Of a stretch of 64,000 nucleotides of DNA, positions 41,341 through 48,852 are shown piece by piece (position 1 is the first letter of the stretch; each line of letters starts with the position of its first letter). The notes below the pieces were generated by a model. The model was given only the letters and a program-made list of their open reading frames with translations, was not told the origin of the DNA and did not search any database. Origin of the DNA: Myxococcus stipitatus DSM 14675. GTDB taxonomy: Bacteria > Myxococcota > Myxococcia > Myxococcales > Myxococcaceae. The position numbers and the translations under genes are program-made. The stretch spans positions 10,109,501 through 10,173,500 of the forward strand of contig NC_020126.1 of NCBI RefSeq assembly GCF_000331735.1. Reading direction: 5' to 3'.

Positions 41341-42303
41341 ATGAAGAACGCCAAGCGCCTCTTTCTCGCGGTCCTCGCCCTCGTCGCCCTCCCCGCCGCC
41401 GTCCTCGGTGTCGTCGGGGTCGAGCTCTCCTCGCACCCCCACCAGCCGTCCGCGCTCGGCGCCCCCAAGCCCCTGACGAACGACCTGCTCGCCACGCTGG
41501 GCGAGCCCGGCCCCGTGGAGCTGGAGACCATCAACTCCGCGGACTGGGCCGTGGAGCGCGGCGGCCTCATCAACCTGGACCACCCCACCGCGAAGGCCGC
41601 GGGCCTGACAGCGGAGGACGAGCCCATCCAGGTCTTCTTCCACGCCCTGCGCCACCCGACGAAGGGGCTCTTCATCGTCGACACCGGCGTCGAGTCCGCG
41701 CTGCGCACCGCCCCGGAGAAGGCGGCCGTGCACGGCATCGTCTCCAGCGCCTTGAAGCTGGAGGAGACCCTGAAGGTGCGTGAGCCCTTGGGCGAGTGGC
41801 TCGCGAAGCAGTCCCAGCCCCTGGCCGGCGTGTTCCTCACGCACCTGCACATGGACCACATCCTCGGCATGCGCGATGTGCCGGCCGGGACCCCTGTCTA
41901 CTCAGGCCCTGGGGAGACGTCGCCCCGCGCGTTCCTCAACGTGCTCGTCAAGCCCGTCACGGACCGCTCCCTCGAGGGCAAGGCCCCCCTCTCCGAGTGG
42001 CCCTACCGCCCGGAGACGAGCGGCCCCTTCGAGGCCGCGGTGGACATCTTCGGCGACGGCACCGTGTGGGCCCTCTCGGTGCCGGGGCACACGCCGGGCA
42101 GCACCGCGTACCTGGTGCGCTCCACGAAGGGCCCCGTGCTGCTGATGGGAGATGCGAGCCACACGCGCTGGGGCTGGGAGCACGACGTGGAGCCCGGCAC
42201 CTTCACCGCGGACGCCCCCCGAGGCATCGAGAGCTTCAAGAAGCTGCGCGCCTTCGCCCAGGCGCACCCCGAAGTCGAGGTGCGCATGGGCCACCAGCAC
42301 TGA
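41341..42303 (+). CDS. Membrane-anchored metallo-beta-lactamase-fold hydrolase
   Basis: This 320-residue protein has a hydrophobic N-terminal anchor or signal (RLFLAVLALVALPAAVLGVV). The MBL metal site GVFLTHLHMDHILGM gives the HxHxDH motif. Further ligands are in ALSVPGHTPGSTAYLV (His) and VLLMGDASHTRW (Asp), and GHQH is at the very C-terminus. This subgroup includes lactonase-like enzymes that degrade acyl lactones. That substrate is possible but not shown. It lies divergent to a LysR gene, its likely regulator, and converges with the esterase gene, 4 bp apart. Confidence 0.87.
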   Translation: MKNAKRLFLAVLALVALPAAVLGVVGVELSSHPHQPSALGAPKPLTNDLLATLGEPGPVELETINSADWAVERGGLINLDHPTAKAAGLTAEDEPIQVFFHALRHPTKGLFIVDTGVESALRTAPEKAAVHGIVSSALKLEETLKVREPLGEWLAKQSQPLAGVFLTHLHMDHILGMRDVPAGTPVYSGPGETSPRAFLNVLVKPVTDRSLEGKAPLSEWPYRPETSGPFEAAVDIFGDGTVWALSVPGHTPGSTAYLVRSTKGPVLLMGDASHTRWGWEHDVEPGTFTADAPRGIESFKKLRAFAQAHPEVEVRMGHQH

Positions 42304-42307
42304 ATGC

Positions 42308-43318
42308 CTACGGCACGTCCAGCGCGTGCTGCTTGAAGAAGTCCCACATGAGCGTGGTGGCATCCGGGCCGGAGGGGTCCGCGAAGGGATAGCGCGAGTC
42401 ACCGCCGGGCCACGCGTGGTCCATCCCGTGAATCTCGTACTTGCGCGCCACCAGCTCGCCCCCGCGGACGTAGTCCTTCACGGTGTAGCTGCGTCCACCC
42501 GGCACCGTGAAGGAGCGGGTGCTCGTGGGCGTCCCGGGGATGCTGTCGTTGGCCACCCCGTCGTCGCCGTAGTCGCTCGTCTGGAGGAACTGCTTCACCG
42601 CCTGCTCCCCGTTGAGCGGATTCACCACGCTGTCCTCGGTGCCGTGCATGACGAGCACTGGCACCGTGCGGCGCGGACGCCCCGAGCACACCCACGCGTC
42701 CTTGCCCCGGTCATCGGGCGAGTAGATGCTGCCGAAGAGCATGGAGAACGCCGTGCCGGACACCGTGGTCGCGGCCTTGTACATGGCCCCCGCGCCCACC
42801 ATGCCGGCGGCGAACACGTCCGAGTAGCACGCCATCAGCGTGCCGGTGAGCACCCCGCCCGCGGACACGCCCCCCACGTACACGCGCCGCGAGTCCACCG
42901 CGTAGCGCTGCTTCACCAGGTCCACCATGCCCACGATGAGCGATGGCTCCCCCGTGCCCCGCTCCTGGTTCATGCCCAGCATGAAGTTCCAGCACTGCGT
43001 CGCGTTCGCGAAGGTGGCCTGGTTCGGATAGAGGACCAGGAAGCCCTCCGCGTCCGCCTTCTCGTTGAGGCGAGTCAGCCCCGCGAACTGGTCCGGGTTC
43101 TGGAGGCAGCCGTGAAGCGCCACCAGCAGGGGTCGCGGTGTCATGGAGTCGTAGCCCGTGGGCACCCAGACCTGGAACCCGCGCACCCCCCATGCACCCA
43201 CATGGTTGCCATGGACCCATTCGCCGGCATAGGCGGGAGTCCCCGTGGAGAGCGCCAGCAGCCCCGCCAGAAGACACAACGCCCTCGAGAGCACGACACC
43301 TCGTCGCTTCATCGACAT
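42308..43318 (-). CDS. Secreted PHB-depolymerase-family esterase
   Basis: This 336-residue protein has a signal peptide (ALCLLAGLLALSTGTPAYAG). The nucleophile elbow is RVYVGGVSAGGVLTG, the oxyanion region RPLLVALHGCLQNPDQFAGL, the acid VLVMHGTEDSVVN, and the His EIHGMDHAWPGG. This is the LpqC/PHB-depolymerase esterase family, acting on polyhydroxybutyrate-like polyesters or feruloyl/acetyl esters. GAGGAGG at 7 nt supports the first ATG. Exported to the periplasm or outside. An alpha/beta hydrolase gene follows upstream on the same strand, 43 bp away, perhaps co-transcribed. Confidence 0.9.
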   Translation of the reverse strand: MSMKRRGVVLSRALCLLAGLLALSTGTPAYAGEWVHGNHVGAWGVRGFQVWVPTGYDSMTPRPLLVALHGCLQNPDQFAGLTRLNEKADAEGFLVLYPNQATFANATQCWNFMLGMNQERGTGEPSLIVGMVDLVKQRYAVDSRRVYVGGVSAGGVLTGTLMACYSDVFAAGMVGAGAMYKAATTVSGTAFSMLFGSIYSPDDRGKDAWVCSGRPRRTVPVLVMHGTEDSVVNPLNGEQAVKQFLQTSDYGDDGVANDSIPGTPTSTRSFTVPGGRSYTVKDYVRGGELVARKYEIHGMDHAWPGGDSRYPFADPSGPDATTLMWDFFKQHALDVP

Positions 43319-43361
43319 CGTTCAGCCTCCTCGGTTTTGGAGCTCGGGTCCGCGCGGCCGC

Positions 43362-44180
43362 TCAGGCGCCCAGCGCGCTGTCCTGGGCCGACCCCGCGTC
43401 GACCGTGCGGAGGAAGTCCTCCACGGCGTCGGTGAGCGGCCCTGGCTGGTCCAGCGGCGCGGCATGGCCGGAGTCCGTCAGGACATGGAGGCGCGCGTGG
43501 GGGAGCAGGTCGACATAGGCCTGCTTCGCGGAGAGCGGCGTGTAGTCGCGCTCGGAATGGACCGCCAGCACCGGGCAGCGGATGTCGGGCAGCCGCGCCA
43601 TGACGCTCCACCCCAGCAGCCCCAGCGTCGCGCGCCGGTACGCATCCGGGTCATTGGCGGAGATGCCCGTGAGGACCCGCTCGCGCAGCGCGGCCTGCTC
43701 CGGCTTGGGGAACAGCCTGGGCGCCAGCATCTTCGCCAGCCCCTTCGGCCCCAGCAGGCGCAGCAGCACCCGGCGAACGGTGAACTCGAACTTCCGCTTC
43801 AGCGTCCTCGCGACCACTTCCGGGCCGCTGTTGACGATGACCAGGCTGCGCACCAGGTCCGGCCGGTCCAGGGCGAGCTGGAACCCCATCATCCCACCCA
43901 TCGACAGCCCGACGACGTGCACCCGTGTCAGCCCCAGGGCGTCACACAGGCCCGCGATGTCCCGGGCAAAGAGGGGAACCCCGTAAGCGCCTGGCGGCTT
44001 GCTGCTCCGGCCGTGTCCCCGCGCGTCCGGAACAATCAGTCGGTAACCGTTTGCCAGCCTCGGGATTACCCACTCCCAGTCGCCCCCGGAGGAACCAAGC
44101 CCGTGAAGCAGCAACACCGGAATGCCCTGACCCGCCTCTTCGTAGTGAAGGGAGACCCCGTCGAGCTGAAGTGTGGACAT
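43362..44180 (-). CDS. Alpha/beta hydrolase
   Basis: This 272-residue protein has HGLGSSGGDWEWV (oxyanion), GHGRSSKPPGAYG, the nucleophile VVGLSMGGMMGF, the acid near VLAVHSERDYTPLS and the His in VLTDSGHAAPLDQPG. It resembles haloperoxidase or 3-oxoadipate enol-lactonase-type hydrolases; substrate not determinable. It is divergent from a TetR-family gene with a perfect palindrome between them (44223-44238), so it is very likely the TetR target. Cytoplasmic. Confidence 0.88.
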   Translation of the reverse strand: MSTLQLDGVSLHYEEAGQGIPVLLLHGLGSSGGDWEWVIPRLANGYRLIVPDARGHGRSSKPPGAYGVPLFARDIAGLCDALGLTRVHVVGLSMGGMMGFQLALDRPDLVRSLVIVNSGPEVVARTLKRKFEFTVRRVLLRLLGPKGLAKMLAPRLFPKPEQAALRERVLTGISANDPDAYRRATLGLLGWSVMARLPDIRCPVLAVHSERDYTPLSAKQAYVDLLPHARLHVLTDSGHAAPLDQPGPLTDAVEDFLRTVDAGSAQDSALGA

Positions 44181-44222
44181 TCTCGGACTCCCGGTACGGA
44201 AGTGGATGTCAGCAACCTAGTA

Positions 44223-44238
44223 GAACGAACGCTCGTTC
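44223..44238. promoter_or_regulatory. Palindromic TetR-type operator
   Basis: GAACGA-ACGC-TCGTTC is a perfect inverted repeat in the 71-bp gap between the divergent hydrolase and TetR genes. It is typical of operators bound by TetR dimers and would let the regulator control both promoters. Confidence 0.7.
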
Positions 44239-44251
44239 AGCAAGAACCCAC

Positions 44252-44896
44252 ATGAGCCCATCCAACCGATCCCGGCTCCGCGCCCACCCAGCGAGCCTCC
44301 CGCCCTCTACTTCCTCGGACGGTACCCGGCGCCGAATCCTGGAGACCGCCCTCCAGCTGTTCGCGAGCCGCGGCTACCACGACACCTCCATCCGGGACCT
44401 GGCCAAGGTGCTGGAATTGCAGCCCAGCGCCCTCTACGCGCACTTCGCCTCCAAGGAGCACGTGCTCGCGGAGCTGGTGCGCATCGGCCATGAGGCCCAC
44501 CACGAAGCGCTCCAGGCGGCGCTGAAGGACGCGGAGCCGGAGCCTCGGCAGCAGGTCCGGGCGCTGGTGCGCGCCCACACCCGCACCCACGCCACCCACC
44601 CGCAGCTCGCGGTGGTGGTGAACGAGGAGCTGTACGCCCTGACGCCGGAGCTGGCCGCGCCGGCCATCGCCCTGCGGGACAAGTCCACCGAGCTGCTGGC
44701 GGAGGTCATCGAGCGGGGCATGGCCCAGAAGTGCTTCGCCCCCCCGCACCCGCGCGTCACCGCCGCCGCCATCTCCGCGATGGGGGTGAGGCTGCCCTAC
44801 TGGTACGACCAGGGCAGCACGCTCGACGTGGACACCCTCGCGGAGGCCCACGCGGAGCTGGCGCTGCGGATGTTGTGCGGGGACCTGGCGCGCTGA
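44252..44896 (+). CDS. TetR-family transcriptional regulator
   Basis: This 214-residue protein starts MSPSNRSRLRAHPASLPPST, with a Ser/Pro-rich tail of about 25 residues before the HTH. The HTH is RRILETALQLFASRGYHDTS IRDLAK, then LQPSALYAHFASKEHVLAEL. The ligand-binding C-terminal helical domain is of the TetR_C_33/AcrR-like style (HAELALRMLCG end). It presumably represses the divergent hydrolase gene through the palindrome 13 bp upstream of its own start. Ends 5 bp before the convergent signal-peptide protein gene. Confidence 0.9.
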   Translation: MSPSNRSRLRAHPASLPPSTSSDGTRRRILETALQLFASRGYHDTSIRDLAKVLELQPSALYAHFASKEHVLAELVRIGHEAHHEALQAALKDAEPEPRQQVRALVRAHTRTHATHPQLAVVVNEELYALTPELAAPAIALRDKSTELLAEVIERGMAQKCFAPPHPRVTAAAISAMGVRLPYWYDQGSTLDVDTLAEAHAELALRMLCGDLAR

Positions 44897-44900
44897 GGGC

Positions 44901-46628
44901 TCATGGGCTGGAGGCGGGGGGACTCGGGTCCTCCGCCTCCCGCTTCAGCTCCTCCAGCGAGGGGAGCCGCCACTTCTCGCGCTCCGCGTCCGTCGTCTTC
45001 GGGTCCACCGGGTAGAGCCGCCACTGCCCCTCCACCTGGTGGCGCTGGGTGCCGAAGCGCTGGGGCTTTCCTCGCGCCTTCAGCTCGCGGTCCTCGGCCG
45101 TGGCGGCGAGCATGGGGGCATCCAGGTCCTCGTCATCCATCGCCATCGCCCGGGCCGCCAGCTCGCGCGCCTTCCTCGCGTCCTCGACGCTGTTGCCCAG
45201 CAAGAAGACATGGGTGGCCAGGAGGTAGTCCGTGGCGCTGGGGGATTTCCCCTTCCCGGGCTCCAGCATCCGGAGCACCTCCGCGCGGCGCTTCTCGGAG
45301 CGGGGGACGACCTGGGCCTCGTCGATGGGCAGTCCCTCCTCCGCGCCATACCAGTCGTTCTGCTCCTCCAGCATGAGGTCCACGAGCTTGGGATTTCCGC
45401 CCGTGAGGACCCACGGGTGCTTCAAGTTGAAGCGCACCTGCTCGAGCTTCGCCCGCCACGAGGGGGACGGCCGCAGGATGGCGAGGTCCGGGTCCCGCTG
45501 CATGTGGAACCAGTCATCGTGCTTGAGGTCGCCCGCCCAGCGGAGCATGGAGAAGGCCGCGTCCGTGTCCTTCCCCAAGGCATGACAGCAGGCGGCGTTG
45601 TACGCGTCCTGTCCTTGCTCCGGAGACTCCACTCGGGAGGCTTCTTCGTAGAGGCGCCCGCAGTCCGCGTACCGCCGGGCCTTGTAGGCCGCTTCCGCCC
45701 GCGCACGAAGCTCCGCCGCGCTCGCCTCGGTGGCGACCTTCTTGCGCCGGTACATCTCCTCCACCGCGGGCCGTGACGCGGTGAGGGCCCCGACATGGAA
45801 GACGCCGTGAAAGCCCTCCGCGTCGGGTGAGGCCTCGAGCCGCACAAAGGGACTCGCCCCCCGACCTGTTCCCGGAATCAAGTGCACCTCGCAGACGTCC
45901 GCCTCGAGGCACCCCCAGAAGGACCCTCCCGTATGGCTGAGGCGCAGCGCCGTCATGGGCCGCTTCGCCTGGGCGAGGTGCCAGCCCATGGAGCGGAACT
46001 CCGCGTCCGTGGGCAGGCCCTTCGCCGTCCGGGCGAAGACGCGGTTGGAGAGCAGCAACGTCAGCGCGCCAGGGCTCGCATCCACGACGGCCTGGACCTT
46101 CCGGGCCTGCGTGGACATCCGCTCCGCGGAGGGCGTGTCGAGCGTGTTGTAGGCGAAGACCTCGAGCGGCGCCTTCGAGCGGCGCAGCTCGCGCAGGCGA
46201 CGCAGCAGCTGATACATCGCCTCGCTGGCCGCGCCCTTCCAGTAGCGAGTCGTGCTCCCCCAGAACCATCCACGGGGCATGGCCGCGGGGCCATCCGGGA
46301 CGTCCCCCGCGGCCAGGAAGTCCTCCAGGTCGCGCTGGTCCTCCATCGGGAGGAGGAGCCCCACGCGAACCGGCACCCCCTGGGCGAGGGCTTGACAGAC
46401 GACCTCGCCCAGGAAGCGGGGCGACTGCGCGGTGCCGGACAGCTCCGCGAACACCACCAGGGAGTCAGGCTTGAGCAGGGCCTCGACGCCCGGAGCCATC
46501 GCGCCACAGGCCCCCTTCTTCGCCGCGCCCGGAGCAGGAGCCCCGGCCGACACGGAAGGCACACCCCACAGCAGGAGGAAGCCCCAGACGGCGAGACTCG
46601 CGACGCGAAGACCCCGGGAATGACTCAT
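44901..46628 (-). CDS. Secreted protein with DUF6624-like C-terminus
   Basis: In this 575-residue protein a signal peptide (VASLAVWGFLLLWGVPSVSAG) precedes an N-terminal domain with VFAELSGTAQSPRFLGEVVC and VRVGLLLPMEDQRDLEDFLA. That domain recalls TraB/ChaN-like folds, a weak impression only. A tetratricopeptide-like stretch (RARAEAAYKARRYADCGRLY then GQDAYNAACCHALGK) lies at about 305-365. The last 130 residues match the DUF6624 pattern: LVDLMLEEQNDWYGAEEGLP, YLLATHVFLLGN and ARGKPQRFGTQR. Periplasmic or outer-membrane associated. Function unknown. Longer start candidates upstream add no signal-peptide logic. Confidence 0.72.
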   Translation of the reverse strand: MSHSRGLRVASLAVWGFLLLWGVPSVSAGAPAPGAAKKGACGAMAPGVEALLKPDSLVVFAELSGTAQSPRFLGEVVCQALAQGVPVRVGLLLPMEDQRDLEDFLAAGDVPDGPAAMPRGWFWGSTTRYWKGAASEAMYQLLRRLRELRRSKAPLEVFAYNTLDTPSAERMSTQARKVQAVVDASPGALTLLLSNRVFARTAKGLPTDAEFRSMGWHLAQAKRPMTALRLSHTGGSFWGCLEADVCEVHLIPGTGRGASPFVRLEASPDAEGFHGVFHVGALTASRPAVEEMYRRKKVATEASAAELRARAEAAYKARRYADCGRLYEEASRVESPEQGQDAYNAACCHALGKDTDAAFSMLRWAGDLKHDDWFHMQRDPDLAILRPSPSWRAKLEQVRFNLKHPWVLTGGNPKLVDLMLEEQNDWYGAEEGLPIDEAQVVPRSEKRRAEVLRMLEPGKGKSPSATDYLLATHVFLLGNSVEDARKARELAARAMAMDDEDLDAPMLAATAEDRELKARGKPQRFGTQRHQVEGQWRLYPVDPKTTDAEREKWRLPSLEELKREAEDPSPPASSP

Positions 46629-46714
46629 GTCCCTGTCATACGAAGCCACGCGAGACTTGTCGCAGGGCGGGCTCGACACACGAGGCCCCGGAGGGCGCGT
46701 CGAGCGCGGGGACT

Positions 46715-48319
46715 TCAGTCCAACAGGTGCGGATTGCGGACGATGAGCAGCCCCGCCTGCACCGTGGCCACGTAGTCGTTGAGGTGGCCACCGGCGATGA
46801 GCGCCGACACATCGCGGCTGCCGCCCTCGACCAGGGCCAGGTCCACCTTCTTCTCGCCCTGGTTGTAGGCCGCGAGCGCCAGGCGCCAGTCGTCATAGCG
46901 TCCGTGCAGCTCCGACAGCAGGCTCGCCGCGGCCCGCGTCTCGAGCTCCACGTCCAGCCGGTCGTCCTTCGCCGCGCTCACCTCCAGCCCGAAGCGGCGC
47001 GCCGTCTCCGGGATGAACATCCACACGCCCGCGCCGCGCATGCCCGGCGCCAGCGACGGACGGCCATCCGTCTCCGGCATGTTCGTCACCGCGGACTCCA
47101 CCACCGCCACCGCCAGCAGGCCCTCCGGCAGCCCCTTCGCGCGCAGCCCCGCCAGCAGCGCGGCGCGGTGGGCGCCCAGGTTCGCCAGCGCCCGCTTCAT
47201 GAAGGTGCGCCCCTTGTCGGTGCCCACCAAGCGGTTGAGGTGCTCCACCACCTTCGCGTCCACCACGACGGGGAGGTCACCTGGCGGCTGGCTCTTCTGC
47301 GCGAGCGCCTGGGCCTCGGCCTGCGTCATCGCGCGGCCCTTCGTCACGCCCTGCGCGAGCACGGCCACGGGGAGGAGGAACAAGGCCAGCGCGCCCAGGA
47401 GGGCGGGGACGGCATGCACACGACGGGGGCACGGCTGAAACAACATGTGGATTCTCCTCTGCGTGGGATGGGACATGCCGGTCGCCCCGGCGGGCACGGG
47501 CGGAGCGCCCGGAACTCGGAGCGCCGCCTGGAGCAGACAGCGCGCGTAGGCCTGGGCTTGCACCCGGCCGCTCGACACCAGCACCTCGTCACAGGCGAGC
47601 TCCTGCAACGAGGACAGCCACCGCGACAACCCATGCGCCGCCGGATGCCAGAAGAAGGCGCCCGTGAAGACGAGCCGCGCCAGCGCCAGGTGCGTGTCTC
47701 GCTGACGGTGATGCTGGAGCTCATGCAACACGGTGAGCCGAAGCGCCTCCGCGTCCTCGAGCAACGCGGGAGGAATCACCACCCACGCGGAGGGACGCGC
47801 GCCCCCGCGCGGAAACCACGCGGAGAACGCGGGAGTGCCCTCTTCTCCCAGCACCACCGCGACACGCCCCACGCCGCGCACGCGAGGCAGGGCCTCCAGC
47901 CGACGCAGCAGCCGTGCATGCCCCACCAGCGCCCGCCCGATGAAGAGCCCCGCGCCCACGAGCCAGCCCAGCCCCAGCACCGTCCACACCCGCGAGGACA
48001 CCGGCGCGTCCCCCCGAGGCGCGGGCGCCGGAACACCTCCACTCGCCGTCCACACCGCGGCGGGGAATTGCTCCGCGCGGCGCGCCACCGAGCGCTCGAA
48101 GGTGAAGAGCGGCCCCGCGGGAGAGAGCGCCCGCGCGCCCATCACCAGGAGCGGCAGCGCGAGCACCAGCACCAACACCCCGCGCCCCACGCGCAAGGAC
48201 TGCCTCGCCGCGAGCGGAAGGCCCACCCGCGACAGCAGCACCACCGCGCCCCACGCGAGGCCCAGCGCCACCGGCAACACCAACGCCACGCCCAGGTACA
48301 GCGACCCGAGCCCGCTCAT
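46715..48319 (-). CDS. M56 (BlaR1-like) metallopeptidase fused to a lytic transglycosylase domain
   Basis: In this 534-residue protein residues 1-330 form a BlaR1/MecR1-type membrane peptidase. It has several spans, the zinc motif VLHELQHHRQRD (HExxH 199-203) and the third ligand in LQELACDEVL (E240), with a last span PALLGALALFLLPVAVLAQG at about 305-324. Instead of a penicillin-binding sensor, residues about 385-530 form an SLT/MltD-like transglycosylase. Catalytic Glu is E408 in AVAVVESAVTNM, followed by GAGVWMFIPETARRFGLEVS and WRLALAAYNQGEKKVD. Its start overlaps the BlaI-type repressor stop by 4 bp. The natural model is sensing cell-wall damage through the glycan-binding domain and then cleaving the repressor inside the cell. 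Confidence 0.87.
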   Translation of the reverse strand: MSGLGSLYLGVALVLPVALGLAWGAVVLLSRVGLPLAARQSLRVGRGVLVLVLALPLLVMGARALSPAGPLFTFERSVARRAEQFPAAVWTASGGVPAPAPRGDAPVSSRVWTVLGLGWLVGAGLFIGRALVGHARLLRRLEALPRVRGVGRVAVVLGEEGTPAFSAWFPRGGARPSAWVVIPPALLEDAEALRLTVLHELQHHRQRDTHLALARLVFTGAFFWHPAAHGLSRWLSSLQELACDEVLVSSGRVQAQAYARCLLQAALRVPGAPPVPAGATGMSHPTQRRIHMLFQPCPRRVHAVPALLGALALFLLPVAVLAQGVTKGRAMTQAEAQALAQKSQPPGDLPVVVDAKVVEHLNRLVGTDKGRTFMKRALANLGAHRAALLAGLRAKGLPEGLLAVAVVESAVTNMPETDGRPSLAPGMRGAGVWMFIPETARRFGLEVSAAKDDRLDVELETRAAASLLSELHGRYDDWRLALAAYNQGEKKVDLALVEGGSRDVSALIAGGHLNDYVATVQAGLLIVRNPHLLD

Positions 48320-48714
48320 GGCTTGCCCGCCTTGCCCTTGAGCAGCTTGCGAATCTGCTCCACCTCATCCGGAGCCAGCGGCACCGCCTCCACCAGCCGC
48401 GCCACCAGCGCGGAGGGCGTCCCGTCGAACACGGTGTCCATCAAGTGGCGCAGGCTCTGCGCCTCATACGTCTCGCGCGGCAGCGTGGCCGAGTACAGGT
48501 GTCCGCGCCCCTGCTTGCGGCTCACCAGCACGCCCTTCTGCTCCAGGATGCGCAGCACCGTGGAGACAGACGTGTAGGCCAGCTCACGCTCCGGCGGCAG
48601 CGCGGCCAGGACATCCGCCACGCTCACTTCGCCTTGCTTCCACACGATGTGCATCAACTCGAGCTCCACCGGCGTGAGCGGCCGGGGAGCCTCGAGCTCG
48701 GGTTGTCTGGCCAT
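48316..48714 (-). CDS. blaI: BlaI/MecI/CopY-family repressor
   Basis: This 132-residue winged-helix repressor starts MARQPELEAPRPLTPVELEL. The HTH region is MHIVWKQGEVSVADVLAALP then LAYTSVSTVLRILEQKGVL. The C-terminal helices (SALVARLVEAVPLAPDEVEQ) dimerise. BlaI proteins sit on palindromes and are inactivated by cleavage through a cognate M56 protease. The protease gene overlaps the end of this gene. Two perfect palindromes 26-63 bp upstream of its start are the likely operators, giving autoregulation. Confidence 0.92.
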   Translation of the reverse strand: MARQPELEAPRPLTPVELELMHIVWKQGEVSVADVLAALPPERELAYTSVSTVLRILEQKGVLVSRKQGRGHLYSATLPRETYEAQSLRHLMDTVFDGTPSALVARLVEAVPLAPDEVEQIRKLLKGKAGKP

Positions 48715-48739
48715 GAGTGTCCTCAGTGGCCAGCAAACT

Positions 48740-48777
48740 ACTAAGACCTTAGTTGCTCGTCAACTAAACCTTTAGTT
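48740..48777 (-). promoter_or_regulatory. Twin palindromic operator for the BlaI-type repressor
   Basis: ACTAAG-AC-CTTAGT (48740-48753) and AACTAAA-CC-TTTAGTT (48762-48777) are both perfect inverted repeats sharing ACTAA. Their centres are 23 bp apart, about two helical turns. They lie just upstream of the repressor start and are AT-rich compared with the surroundings, overlapping the probable promoter. Confidence 0.75.
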
Positions 48778-48852
48778 CGTGGGACACCCAGGGGCCATCA
48801 CACCCCTCGGGATTCCACGAGCCCGCCGGGTGCGGGCCCCACGCGCCTTGAA

